Of a stretch of DNA of 64,000 nt, positions 41,219 to 51,055 are shown in pieces. Source of the DNA: Cafeteria roenbergensis (lineage: Eukaryota > Sar > Bigyra > Bicosoecida > Cafeteriaceae). The notes below the pieces were generated by a model. The model saw nothing but the letters and a program-made list of their open reading frames with translations, did not search any database and had not been told where the DNA came from. Where the stretch lies: contig VLTN01000040.1 in NCBI GenBank assembly GCA_008330645.1, positions 186,001-250,000 of the forward strand, read 5' to 3'. Each line of letters opens with the position of its first letter. The first letter of the stretch is position 1. Both the position numbers and the translations under genes were made by a program.

Positions 41219-43243
41219 TCACCGGGTCTTGGACCGCAGCTGCTTGTACGAGTCAATGATGATGCGAGTCCGCTCCTGCAGCGCCTCCGGGTCGTAGTCG
41301 CTGTTCTTGTTGTGGTCAGGGTGCCACCGCATGAGCTCGCGGCGGAACCCCTTCTGGATGTCGCTGGTGGGGGATCCCCTGGGCACTCCGAGGACGGCGT
41401 ACGGGTTGCTCTCGTCCACGCGGGGGATGGGCTGGTACCGCTTGGAGGAGGACGACTTGGCGGACGAGGAGGACGAAGAGGAGGAGGATGCAGCGTGAGA
41501 GCGGGCCTGGTGGCGCTGTCTGTCCTGCCGGCGGTGTTGCTGGTGCTGCTGCCACGAGTCGTTCTCCCGTTCCCTGTCGCGCCTGCGGTCGCCGGCAGAG
41601 CGGCCCTGCGGTCTGAAGGTCCAGGAGTCCGTCATGCGGGCCTGCGAGGCCAGCTCGCGCGCCCTCGTCTCTGCCCACTCCGAGTAGGAGGCGTCTTGCT
41701 GCTGCTTCGCGTGGCGTCTGCGAACGGAAACCGACGCGCAGCCGGGGGTGGATAAGGGGGGGGGGGGGGGGGAGAGAACGCAACGGGGGTGTCGGAGCGG
41801 GAGGGGGGCAGCGCGAACCGGACGCAGCCTGCGCTATTGCAGCCCGCACCGAGAGCGAGCGCCCGGCGGGGCACACAGTGTGCTGGACGTAAATGGGCCC
41901 AACGCCTGCCCGCCGGGCTGCTGTGGCAAACGGCTGGTTAAGGCAGGAAGCGCTCACTTGAGCCACGACCCGTAGAAGAACGTGCCCACGACGGCGGCGA
42001 CGAAGAAGGGAGGCGAGAGCAGCAGCCGGGCAGCGAGCGACCCCACCACGCGGAGCAGGAGCAGACCGCCGGTCATGATGCTTTGCGGGCCGACTGCGGT
42101 GGCGGGTGGGCGGGCGAGGAATGCAATGCGGCGGGGTGGGCGGGCGACCGCTTGCGTCCGATTGACCCTGCCGGGCGGCCGTGGCACCCCGTCTGCTGCG
42201 CTGCAACGCGCCGGCGCCGTGGCGGACGAGCCCGGCCACTCACAGCGCTGCTCCAGCTGTTTCAACGACCTCCCTACAGCCGAAACCGCGCTCCACGCCT
42301 CGCCGACGAGGGACCGCTGCTCGATGCCGAACGCGTCCCCCGAGACGCCGTTCACGAAGAGCCGGAAGGTGGCGCCGCCGTGCTCGTATCTGCAGGAAGC
42401 GGGGACCACGGGCGGCCGCACGAGAGGGCCAAGGGAGGAGATTGACGACTGCGGCACGGGAGGGGAGGAGCGCGGTGTGCAGCCAACAAGCAAGGCGCGA
42501 GCCCGGCCGCTCGCTCGGCCAGCCGGCAAGGGACGACCCCGCCAGCTGCAGAGCTCACTCGACGATGTGCGCGGGCATGAGGACCCTCCGTGAGGTGAGG
42601 CGCGTGTACGACACCTCGACCTCCTGGTTCGGGTGCTGGTCGTAGTGGATCTCGGCCTCCTCCTGCAGGACCTGCTCCCGGATGAGGTCCAGCGCCGTGC
42701 GCTCGAACACAGACCACTCGTCAATGTCCACGCGGTTGTCCATGCCGTCCATCATCGACGCGGAAAAGGGGACAGCGCGGGAGGCGTCTGACTTGAGCAC
42801 CTCCGTCATGCGCCGGCGGAAGGTGTGCCCGCCGTACACCTGCATGGCAGCCCCGTCCGCGAACTTGTGGTACACGGCCCCGCCCACCCGCGTCGTCAGC
42901 TCGGCCTCAAACACCCAAAACGGCAGAAAGTACGTGTACATCGCCGTGATGGGGGGCGGGCGGAGCATGGGAGTGGATTTCCGGCACCACGACTCGTAAA
43001 TGTGCTCGGCGTCCACGGCGCGCACGGCAAACGGCAACGCCTGCGGGGGAGGCACAGGGCGCCCAGTCGCGCACGAGTTTGGGCTCGGCCAGGCTTCGCA
43101 GCGGGAGCAGGGCGGCGCGGCGCGGAGGCTGCGCGGCAACGCGCTGGTGCGCTCACCTCCATGCTGTGAGACGCCATGCCCCTTGAGGGCTGCATCGCCA
43201 CCGCAGCTCGCGGCATGGAGCGCCGCAGCACGCGGGCGATCAT
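41219..43243 (-). CDS. Membrane protein with C-terminal J domain, probably mitochondrial
   Basis: Model complement(join(41219..41717, 41958..42093, 42244..42389, 42559..43040, 43157..43243)), 449 aa; four junctions keep phase (0, 2, 1, 2). Exon 1 is a basic, Met/Arg-rich leader (MIARVLRRSMPRAAVAMQP) like a mitochondrial presequence. A domain of about 200 residues follows: ITAMYTYFLPFWVFEAELTT, DEWSVFERTALDLIREQVLQ and SRRVLMPAHIVEYEHGG. Exon 4 gives two hydrophobic stretches (GGLLLLRVVGSLAARLLLSP and PFFVAAVVGTFFYGSW). The Arg/Gln/Ser-rich linker ends in a J domain (about residues 385-449) with NPYAVLGVPRGSPTSDIQKG and the HPD motif in RRELMRWHPDHN. J domains stimulate Hsp70 ATPase. The tail-end J domain after a membrane hairpin suggests recruitment of mitochondrial Hsp70 to a membrane; this is inference. 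The middle domain is not one I can name. Confidence 0.82.
41756..41772 (-). repeat. Poly(C) tract near 3' splice site
   Basis: A run of 17 G on the + strand, which is C on the gene strand. It lies in the 240-nt last intron of the J-domain gene, about 40 nt before the acceptor, where a polypyrimidine tract is expected. Confidence 0.8.
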
Positions 43244-43445
43244 CCGCGCAAGCCCTGCCCGTTGACGCGGCTGTGACGCCGCGGACGGCAGCCAGCGGCC
43301 CGAGGGTGCAGAGCAGAATTCACGGCAACCCCTGTCGCTTGCGGCGGCGGCGTCGACACGCGCGAGCAAGGAGGCCGGCGAGCGCAGTCGGGCCGACTGG
43401 CATTACCAACGCCTGCGCTGTCCCCTCCCCCTCTGCAACGAGCAG
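43244..43445. promoter_or_regulatory. Candidate bidirectional promoter, J-domain gene/G-alpha
   Basis: 202 bp between divergent starts. No TATA box; no recognised motif. Confidence 0.45.
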
Positions 43446-45266
43446 ATGGGGAGCGCCTGCTGCAAGCCGAAGGAACCGGAGCTGACGGGGTTGGATGCCG
43501 AGCTTGAAGCGCAGCGAGAGGCAGCAGCTCGCAAGAAGCGCATCCTTATTCTCGGCACCGGGGAAAGCGGCAAGTCCAGCCTTGTGAAACAGGTCAAGCA
43601 AATCTTTGGAGTGAGGCCCGGGAAGTCGTGCCACGATTGGGGCGGGCAGTGCAGCGAACTATTTGTCCCTCAAACGGGTGCGTTCAAGGTCCGCCCGCCC
43701 TGCCCCCCCCCCGCGCGCGCTCCGACTCCCTGTCTGCGCTGGTGCTCGCAGGCTGGCCTCTCCCCTTCCGAAATTCGTCAAATCGCAGTCGTCCTGCGGG
43801 AGAACGTGGAGACGTGCTGCGTGGTGAGCCGGGAGCCGCTCCTGGCTGTGACGCAGCACCAACGCGCCACGTCGGGTCGCTGGCAATCACAAGCCTAGCT
43901 CCGCTGCGCTCAACAGACGCGACCCAGACTCGTGTACCAGCGGCGCCGGGCTGGCGCATGGCATCGCGACGCGGCCCCACGGGGCGGCACGGCGCCCAGC
44001 GCTGGCGCGATCCCCGGTCGCGAAATTGCACCTGCCTGCGTCCTCCAGCTGAGCCCTGCCGTTTCCTGTGCTGCGCGGCCCCACTCTCCGCGCAGTCCCT
44101 GGTAAACGCCGTCCGGGACTTGGGCATCGACACCAGCGCTGAGCCCAAGACCGCGGCGCTCCTGTCGGAGTTTGCAGCCGCCTCGGAGGCAGGAGAGGTC
44201 TCGCCCGAATGGAGGCTCTCCGAGGCCACGCTGCCGCGCTACACAGAGATCTGGCACTCCTCCAGCGTGCAGGCAGCATGGGAGCGTCGGTCTGAGTTCT
44301 GGGTGCTGGACGCTGCGCGATACTACTTCGAGAACGCCAGCCGGTTCGTCGACCCCGCCTTCGTTCCCAACGAGGACGACGTCGTGATGGCCCGCGTGAT
44401 CACCACCGGCATTGCAGAGACGAGCTACAGAGACTCGGGGGTCGACATCACCCTCGTGGACGTCGGCGGCCAGCGGAGCGAGAGGCGCAAGTGGATTCGC
44501 TGCTTCGAGGGCGTGGACGCCGTGGCCTTCCTGTGTGCGCTCCCGGAGTACGACCAGGTGCTCTACGAAGACGCGTCGACAAACAGGATGCGCGAGTCCC
44601 TCTCGCTCTTCGCTGAGGTCGTGGCGTGAGCCCTGCGGGTGTGCCGCGACGAGACCGCGCAGCCCCGCCGCCCCGCCGCTCCCCCCCCTCCGCTTCGCAC
44701 CCCCATGGTCCCGCTCAGCCCGCTGCTCGCGCCGCTCGGGCGCCCGCGCCCCTATTCCTTGCGCTGCCGCGCCGGCCCTCCCTGATGCCGCCTCCCCGCT
44801 GCGCCCACCCGCCACCCACAGAAACCCCGCATTCGCCCGGACGCCCTTCTTCCTGCTGCTGAACAAGAAGGACCTCTTCGAGACCATGATCGCGACCAGG
44901 GACCTAGCCGCCACCTTTCCCGAGTACCGAGGGGGGAAAGATGCCTCCCAGGCGGTGGGCTTCATCACCAAGCTCTTTGAGGAGCGGTTCCGGGAGGCCG
45001 CGCCCGCGACGGGCTCCCTCTCGTGCCACGTGCTCTCCTCGCGCGTGCGGGTGGAGGTGCGGGACACCATGAAGGCTGTGAGGCGCACCCTTGTGCCTTC
45101 GAGCAGCATGCGTGCCTTCGACAGCAGTGCCGGTGCCGGCGCTGGGGCCGGCGCGAGGCGCGACGCAGCAGGGGGCTGTGGCTGCGCCAGCTGCGGCCTC
45201 TGCTGCTGCGCGTGCTGCGCCTCCAGGGCTGTCATTCCGGCCCAGCGCCCTCACCCCGGAGTGTGA
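43446..45266 (+). CDS. Heterotrimeric G-protein alpha subunit with Cys-rich tail
   Basis: Model join(43446..43610, 43752..43823, 44096..44625, 44822..45266), 403 aa; phases 0, 0 and 2 agree. The N-terminus MGSACC gives a myristoylation Gly and palmitoylation Cys residues. G1 is ILGTGESGKSSLVKQ, G2 MARVITTGI (with the switch-I Arg), G3 DVGGQRSERRKWIRCFEGVD, G4 FLLLNKKDLF. The helical domain is short (AGLSPSEIRQIAVVLRENVE through WHSSSVQAAWERR). The TCAT motif is replaced by LSCHVLSS. The usual receptor-binding C-terminus (DTI..NL..CGLF type) is not seen; instead DTMKAVRRTLV runs into an Ala/Gly stretch and a Cys cluster (CGCASCGLCCCACC) ending in HPGV. It is a GTP-switch that couples to membrane receptors by family; the altered tail makes the receptor partner uncertain. 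Confidence 0.9.
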
Positions 45267-45510
45267 TGCCGCGCCGTCCGCTGCATTCCCGCTGTTTTTT
45301 GTGTGGTTCATCCGATGCGTGTGGCCGCTTCGCGAGCGGTGCCCAGAAAAACGAGCCTCGTCCCCAACCAGCGAATTCGGCGTGTGTCCCAAGAGTGGAC
45401 CATGCTTCACACAACGTGTGAGCATCAACGCCGGCGGCGCTCCCCAGTGAACACGCTATTGAGCGCCCGTCCTGGCCCGGCACGGGCCCAGAGAACCACA
45501 TCTTGCGCAC

Positions 45511-46136
45511 TCATGCGGACTTGGGCACGCCGTGGCCCTTCATCACCACGAGGCCGCGGGGCACGATCTTCAGGAACATCTCCGCGCGCTTGTTGGGGAG
45601 GGTGAGGGTGTACAGGTACTGCGAGGAGAGCGCGAGGAGGCGGGGGCGCGCTGGGGAGGTGGACTGGCGTGCGCATGCCAAGTGCCAAGCCTCCGAGCAA
45701 GCCACTGCTCGCTGGGCGGGAAGCAAGTGAGCCCCGCGCCGCCAAGGCTCACCCGGGAGGTGCGGATCTTGAACTTGGTCTTCTCGTCCTTGGTGCGGAA
45801 GATGGTGACGCCTGCGGCGGGAGGGAGGGGCCGGACAGCGGCAGTCGGTGCGTGCTGGAGCGGCAGAGCCCGGCCGGAGAGCGCAAGCGCGCGCTGCGCG
45901 CGACCAAGGCGCCGAGGACTCACGCTTGACGTCCTTACGCCGGGAGGCGTTGATCAGGAACTTGGGGTCGGTGGTGACCTTGGGCTGCGAGGGGGAGAAG
46001 GCGGCGAAATGGCGCGCAACAGATGGAAGCAGCCGACCAAAGAGAGGACCCGCCGCCCAGGAGCCCCCATGGCGCCGCACCGCGCCGGACCTCCACGGAA
46101 AGCGCATCGTGTCCACCGTTTCCCCTCGCTCACCAT
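45511..46136 (-). CDS. RPL38: Ribosomal protein eL38
   Basis: Model complement(join(45511..45618, 45753..45811, 45924..45984, 46134..46136)), 76 aa. Phases 0, 1 and 0 agree. The protein reads PKVTTDPKFLINASRRKD, VTIFRTKDEKTKFKIRTSR and YLYTLTLPNKR, then a short C-terminal extension (GHGVPKSA), matching the roughly 70-residue eL38 of other eukaryotes (ARRKDA, FKVRCSRYLYTL). The first coding exon is inferred to be just the ATG, directly followed by the donor GTGAGC, since the next exon opens in phase 0 at Pro 2. It is part of the large subunit. Divergent from TRAPPC6 and convergent with G-alpha (244 bp). Confidence 0.9.
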
Positions 46137-46330
46137 CCTGAGAGGTCCTGTAACCGGCTGGCGGTTCACTGGGGTGGCGGGGCTCTCTGCCGTCACACTC
46201 TGCGCCAACGTCGTCGAGCGGCCGCCGAGCGACAGCTCTGCCGGGCGGCTGAGAGAGTTGCTGCCGGAGGATTGCGCCGCCGCACCGCCCCGCGCGCGCT
46301 CGAAGGGGCGCCGGGCCTGGGCAGGCCACG
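46137..46330. promoter_or_regulatory. Candidate bidirectional promoter, eL38/TRAPPC6
   Basis: 194 bp between divergent starts. No TATA box. A pyrimidine-rich initiator typical of ribosomal protein genes was looked for on the minus strand and not found clearly. Confidence 0.45.
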
Positions 46331-47178
46331 ATGGCAGCGGCAGCACCCGCCGCCCGGCCGGCCTCGTCAGGCTCGGTTGCGCGCACGGGCCTGGAGCTGC
46401 TGCTGTTCGCCTACACGGACCACCTGGTGAGCCGATTGCTCGGCATTGGGGGTGCCCCAGGCCCAGTCTGCCCGACGAAGATGCTTCCAAGGGTGCTTGA
46501 ATCGGTACTCGTGCGCCCCGCCCGCGAATGGGTCGCTTTCGTTCCGCTCCCCGTGCTTGTTGCAGCTTTCCGAACCCGGAGAGGGAATCGAGGCCCGACA
46601 GGCAGTGCTAGAGAAGCTCGAGGCGCTGGGCTACAACGTGGGCCGACGAATGGCGGAACGGTGCGACCAGGGCGCGCTGCGTCGGTGGCAGCCCGCCGGC
46701 GCTCGCTCGCGAGTGTGTGTCGCGCCTCGCCTTGAGCAACGCTCCTCCCAGCTCCCGCGCGGACCGCCGTCCCCCTCACCTTGAAGCCGGCAGCACCCCC
46801 CCACCCACACCTCGCAGGCTGATGCTGATGCAGTACGAGCTGCCTGCTGGGACCGAGAAGGCCATGCAGATCGTGTGCACGCGGCTGTGGCGGGAGCTGC
46901 ACGGTCGCAACGCCTCGCGTCTCAAGCGCCTCAAGCAGGACGGCGGGTACATCATCGAGGACAACCACTTTCGCTTCTTCGCTTCGCTGGCCGCGCCCGG
47001 CGGCGTGGACGTCAGGGACGTGGCCGGGAAGTACGTGATGTTCACCCGAGGGGCGGTGCGGGGCGCGCTGGTCGCGCTGGGGGTGAGTGCTGCTGTGCAC
47101 GCCGACTGGACCAAGGACTTCCCGGGAGTCCGGTTTCGCGTGCAGCTGGACCAGACCATGTTCTCGGGGGCCGTCTGA
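46331..47178 (+). CDS. TRAPPC6: TRAPP complex subunit 6 (BET3 family, Trs33)
   Basis: Model join(46331..46426, 46566..46660, 46818..47178), 183 aa; phases 0 and 2 agree. The second donor is the rarer GTGCGA, but it is the only one that joins in frame to LMLMQYELPAG. Recognisable BET3-fold parts are LELLLFAYTDHL, LEKLEALGYNVGRRMAER, IVCTRLWRELHGRNASRLK, GGYIIEDNHFRFFASLA (the YvlqDn motif), KYVMFTRGAVRGALVALGV and the final FRVQLDQTMFSGAV. This order fits TRAPPC6/Trs33 rather than BET3, which has the acylated Cys pocket. TRAPP tethers vesicles and is the exchange factor for Rab1/Rab11-type GTPases at the Golgi. Confidence 0.9.
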
Positions 47179-47603
47179 GGCCGCCCCGCCTGTGCTGTGG
47201 CGGCCGGCAGCCCTCCGCCGCCGCCCCGCCCGAAGTTCCGAGAGGCTGTTTGTGTTGCATGTGGCTGTGTGTTTGTGTTTGTATGCGCACGCGCGCGCGT
47301 GCGTCCACTCTCTGACGTTGCGTGTCCGCCGACAAAGCTTGTGGGTGGCGCGCACGCGTGTGGAGCGCCGCGGATGAATCAGACGAGGATGCAACACCCA
47401 TTGGCAGCGAAAGCCCCGCCGCCCATCGCAGCACACGCTCTGGCCAGCATACCCCCTCCCTCCCCCCCCCCCCCCGCGCGCGCGAGCAAGCCCGCACGCA
47501 CTTGTTCTGGTCGCGGAGCATCACGGGGCGGTGCTGGGACTGAGGCGGGGACGCAGACGTTGTCATCGGCCTGGAACACGGAACGGGCAGGGACCCGCCG
47601 CGG
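47179..47603. other. Convergent intergenic region with TG tract and poly(C)
   Basis: 425 bp between TRAPPC6 (+) and the stomatin-like gene (-). A TG-rich stretch (TGTGTGTTTGTGTTTGTATG) at about 47264-47284 passes into alternating CG/CA, a possible Z-DNA-forming run. A run of 14 C lies at 47462-47475. No gene is seen. Confidence 0.6.
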
Positions 47604-49418
47604 TCAGTCAAGGGCCGCGTCTCCAGCGGCCGCGGCGGCGGCATCAGCACCGCCGGGCGCACCGGCAGCACCTGTTGCCACGCCCTGCTTGCGGCCGAAC
47701 GCCGCGGGAAGGCGGTGCAGGAGGCCTGTGACGGCGGAGGCGTCGTACGGAAGGTACAAAACCTGCGCAACGCGAAGCGGTTGGAAGGATCGGGCAGGGC
47801 CGAGGGGGGTCGCAGAAGCATCGAGCACTCGGCCATCCCAGGCAGCGTCAAGCGGCAGCATGGCGGCAGCGGGGCGGCAGCGGGGCGTCCCGGCGTGGCT
47901 GACCTTGTTCGAGACGTGCGCGACGCCGTCACGCATGAAGTTGTTGTAGAGGTTGAAGAGGGCGTAGTCGGTCTGAGAGCAGCCGTCGGTCTCGACCTCC
48001 TCCGCGACGGACTCGAGCGCGGTCGTCTCGGCCTTTGCCATCTCGATCTTGGCCGTCTTGGCGCCCTCGGACCTGCGGGAGCCGGGCGAGGGGGCAGCGG
48101 TGGAATGGCTGGCGGCGCGGTTCGAAGCAGCACGCGGCGGCAGGGGCGGCAGGGGCGGCAGGGGCGGCAGGGGCGTCAGGGGCGTCAGGGGCGTCAGGGG
48201 CGGCGGGGAGCAGCATCGCTGGCGGTGCGCGTGCGGGCTCTCACCGCTTGCGCGTGGCCTCCTGCTCCGCCACGCCGATGTTGGTCTTGCACATCTTCTC
48301 TCCCTCGGCCACGAGTCGCGTGGCCGTTTTGTTCCCCTCTGCGACGATGAACTCCGCGCGGCGCTTGCGCTCGGCCTTCATCTGCTCCTTCATGGCCACG
48401 GCGGTGTCCGAGTGCGAGAGCGGGCTGAGGTCGAGGAGCTCGATGCGGTACACCTCCAGGCCCCAGCTCGTGAACTCTTTGTCGAAGAGGCGCTGCAGGT
48501 GCTCGTTCACAGTCTTCTGGCCCTGCAGGGCGGCGGACATGGTCTTGGAGCCAAACACGTCCTTGAGCTGCGCCTGGGCAACGTTGTGGACGGCGCCTGC
48601 GAGGTCGTCCACCTGGTACACGGCCTTGTGCACGTCGGCGATGCGGAAGTACATCACGGCGTCCACCTGCGGACCAAGGGGGGGAGTGACCCGCCGAGCA
48701 GCAAAGGCAATGCTATGACCGAGGGGCAGGGGCGGCGGGGGCGTGGCGCGGCCTTGGGAGTGCGGGCGCCGTGCGGAACGCGTGCAGGCCGGGGCAAGCG
48801 ACCGCCGAGCCGCTCACCTTCATCTGGACCGTGTCCACCGTGTACACCTCCTGGGACGGGAACTTGAACACAGCCTCGCGCAGGTCGATGCGCGTGACGT
48901 TGACGGGGTCGCTGTGGATGGATCCGTCGGCGAGCAGGCGGTCGTCGCGCCAGACGAACTGCTTCGGCGAGTCCACGAGCGGGATGATGCACTGCAGCCC
49001 GGGGTTCAGCACCCGGTGGAACTTCCCTAGCCGCTCAATGATCACGGCCTCGCCCTGCGCGCAAGGGACTCGGGCAGAGAGGGGCAGGGGGGGCGCGCTT
49101 GCTCGCCGGTCGGCCAGGGCGCGCTTGGACCTCCGCCGCTCCGGCCCGCCGCCGCGCGCGGCCAGGCCTCCCCGCTCCGGCGGCGCACGGCTCGTATGGG
49201 GCATCGCACCTGCTGCGCGCGCGGGAGGGGGGGGCGGGGCAGCCCTTTCCAGCAGCAGCGGGCGCGACGCGCTGGGGACGGTTCGCGGAACCAGCGAGCA
49301 AATCGCCGCTCACCTGGTTCACGATGATGAACACCTTGGAGAGGATGAAAGAGATGACGATGAGCGCCGCAACGGTGGCGGCCACGCCAATGATGGCGTC
49401 GGTCGTGGAGTCCGACAT
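47604..49418 (-). CDS. Stomatin-like SPFH/prohibitin-domain membrane protein
   Basis: Model complement(join(47604..47762, 47904..48072, 48245..48666, 48818..49054, 49314..49418)), 363 aa; phases 0, 0, 2 and 0 agree. Exon 1 gives one membrane anchor (TDAIIGVAATVAALIVISFI followed by LSKVFIIVNQ). The SPFH domain starts GEAVIIERLGKFHRVLNPGL and has LLADGSIHSDPVNVTRIDLRE, VYTVDTVQMKVDAVMYFRI, LQRLFDKEFTSWGLEVYRIE and LLDLSPLSHSDTAVAMKEQ. A coiled coil follows, then a helix with GCSQTDYALFNLYNNFM. The RLGKFHRVLNPGL signature is that of STOML2/bacterial QmcA-type stomatins. Such proteins form oligomeric rings that organise membrane proteases; STOML2 works in the inner mitochondrial membrane with cardiolipin. 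No clear presequence is seen, so the compartment is uncertain. Confidence 0.88.
48135..48208 (-). repeat. 9-nt tandem repeat in stomatin-like intron
   Basis: Eight or so copies of GGGGCGGCA / GGGGCGTCA on the + strand (TGACGCCCC on the gene strand) within the 172-nt intron 48073-48244. The two unit variants are clustered, which indicates recent expansion. Confidence 0.9.
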
Positions 49419-49557
49419 GGCGGCGCAGCGGCTGGGCGGCAGCGGCGGCCGCGAGTGCCGCCGGCGCAACTGGGAGCGCCCCAGTCGGCAGAGTCGCCCC
49501 GGTAACTCGCGGCGGTCGCCAACTGCGAAGCGGCACTGAGCCTCGCCCGGTCAGCCC
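49419..49557. promoter_or_regulatory. Candidate bidirectional promoter, stomatin-like/ferredoxin-like
   Basis: 139 bp between divergent starts, the shortest such spacer in the window. No TATA box. Confidence 0.45.
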
Positions 49558-50579
49558 ATGGCAGCCTCGGCCCTCAGCCGCGCAGTCCTCGGCCTCAGCG
49601 GTGAGCCCCTGCGCCGCTCGCGCCACCCTTGCGCCGGGCTGAGCGGTGGCTGCCGTGGCCGCGCGCGCGCGCCGCGAGCCCTTGGCGAGCGCTCGTGCCG
49701 CCCCTGCGCCCCCTCCACGCGCGCGCCTGCAAGGCCCTGCGCTGCTGCTGGCGCCGCCCTCCCGCTCGACCGGCCCTGACTCTTTGCGTGTGCGTGTCCC
49801 TCGTGCGCAGCTGCTTCGCGCGCGGGTGCCCGCTTCGTGTCCAGCTCGGCCGCGGCGTCAGCCGGCATCAAGGTCGAGGTGCCGGGCACCACCACCCAGT
49901 CCTCTGACGATGTGCAGTGAGTTGAACCGCGCTGGCACGTGCTCGGAGGCGTTGGCCCCGTCGGGGCGCGCGCTCCGCGCCCCCGCGGCCGACTGCGGGC
50001 CCGCGCCTGTGGTGCGCAGCGATGGGCGGCCGAGCAGATCGACTCGGCCGAGGCCGCCTTCCCCGACCGCCGAGCTTGCAGGCGCTGCCCCCACCCCGGC
50101 CCCCGCGCCGGAAACACGCGCGCGCACTCATTGCCGGTCTTCCCCTGCCCCCGTCCTTTCGGTGTGCTTCGCGCAGCGTGTCCGTGACTCTGGTGAACAC
50201 GGCCGGAGAGCGTGTGCGCATCCCCGCACGCGTGGGCCGCACGCTCACGCAGGCCGCCGTCGCCTACGGGTACACCGACCTGCGCTGCCCGTGCGAGGGA
50301 ACCAGCCCCACTGTCAAGCAGCACTCCACTGCCGGCGGCTGGGAGGAGCCGACCTTCGGAGAGGGCGCGTACTGCTCGCAGTGCCTGGTTGTGATGCCGG
50401 AGGCGCTCGCAAAGGACTTGCCCCGCATCGTCGACGACGAGGAGCAGCGCCTGGCGGACCACCCCTTCCGCGACGAGATCGGCTCGTCCTCGCGCCTTGG
50501 CTGCAAGGTGCACATCACCCCCAGCATGGAGGGCATGGTGGTGTTCGTGCCCGACGGCGCCGAGCCGGAGAGCCGCTGA
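49558..50579 (+). CDS. Mitochondrial ferredoxin-like protein, resembling the complex I bridge subunit C1-FDX
   Basis: Model join(49558..49600, 49811..49916, 50177..50579), 183 aa; phases 1 and 2 agree. The N-terminus (MAASALSRAVLGLS, then ASRAGARFVSSSAA) is a likely mitochondrial presequence. The ferredoxin fold starts VSVTLVNTAGERVRIPARVG. Four possible ligand Cys are at 89 (CPCEGTS), 116 and 119 (AYCSQC) and 159 (SRLGCKV). In adrenodoxin-type ferredoxins the first two are six residues apart; here they are 27 apart because of an inserted loop. The end, SRLGCKVHITPSMEGMVV, recalls from memory the C1-FDX subunit that bridges membrane and peripheral arms of complex I in plants, algae and ciliates. 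A soluble electron-transfer ferredoxin for Fe-S assembly is the alternative, but the loop argues against it. Confidence 0.78.
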
Positions 50580-51055
50580 TTGCGCGGCCGCCCCCGCCGG
50601 CGCTGCAGCGTTGCCCGGCCTCTTCCTCGCCGGCCCCCGGTGCCCTGGATTGTGAACTCCCGGGCGGCCGCTGGCCGGGGCGGGCCGCCGGCTCGCTGAC
50701 GCCGCAAGCCGCCCCCGGCTCCAGTGCGTGTAGTGTGTGAGTGAGGCGTCGACCCCGGGGCCCCCTCCCCGACGCTGACAACGTAGCCTCCTCGTCTTTT
50801 GACCATCTGCGCGCGCCTTCGGCTCCCTCACTCGCTCTGCACGCGCATGCCGGGCGCGCGCCCAGCTTCGCGCGGCGCCGTGACTCGAATCACTGCCGTC
50901 TGGCCCAACCCGCTCGCTCCCGGCTGCAGCGCCACTCTCCTCTCCCGGGCGCGTGCCAGAGCGCCAGGGCCCCCGGCCGGCCAGCCGCGGCTCGCTTGCC
51001 GCAGCCTGGCACACACACACCCAAGACAAAGCTCCGAGACGTCTCCGCGCTCGCC
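50580..51055. other. Convergent intergenic region
   Basis: 476 bp between the ferredoxin-like gene (+) and the carrier (-). TG-rich stretches lie past both stops: GTGTAGTGTGTGAGTGAG on + near 50728, and GGTGTGTGTGTGCC on the minus strand near 51008-51022. No gene is seen. Confidence 0.6.

Noticed and set aside
42555-42724. Separate small genes for each exon of the J-domain locus
   Set aside because: Five pieces join with matching phases at GTGAG/CAG sites and give an uninterrupted product of 449 aa, so one gene is far simpler.
49558-50579. Plain adrenodoxin-type ferredoxin call
   Set aside because: The spacing of the first two cluster Cys (27 instead of 6) and the C-terminal motif fit poorly; kept as an alternative only.
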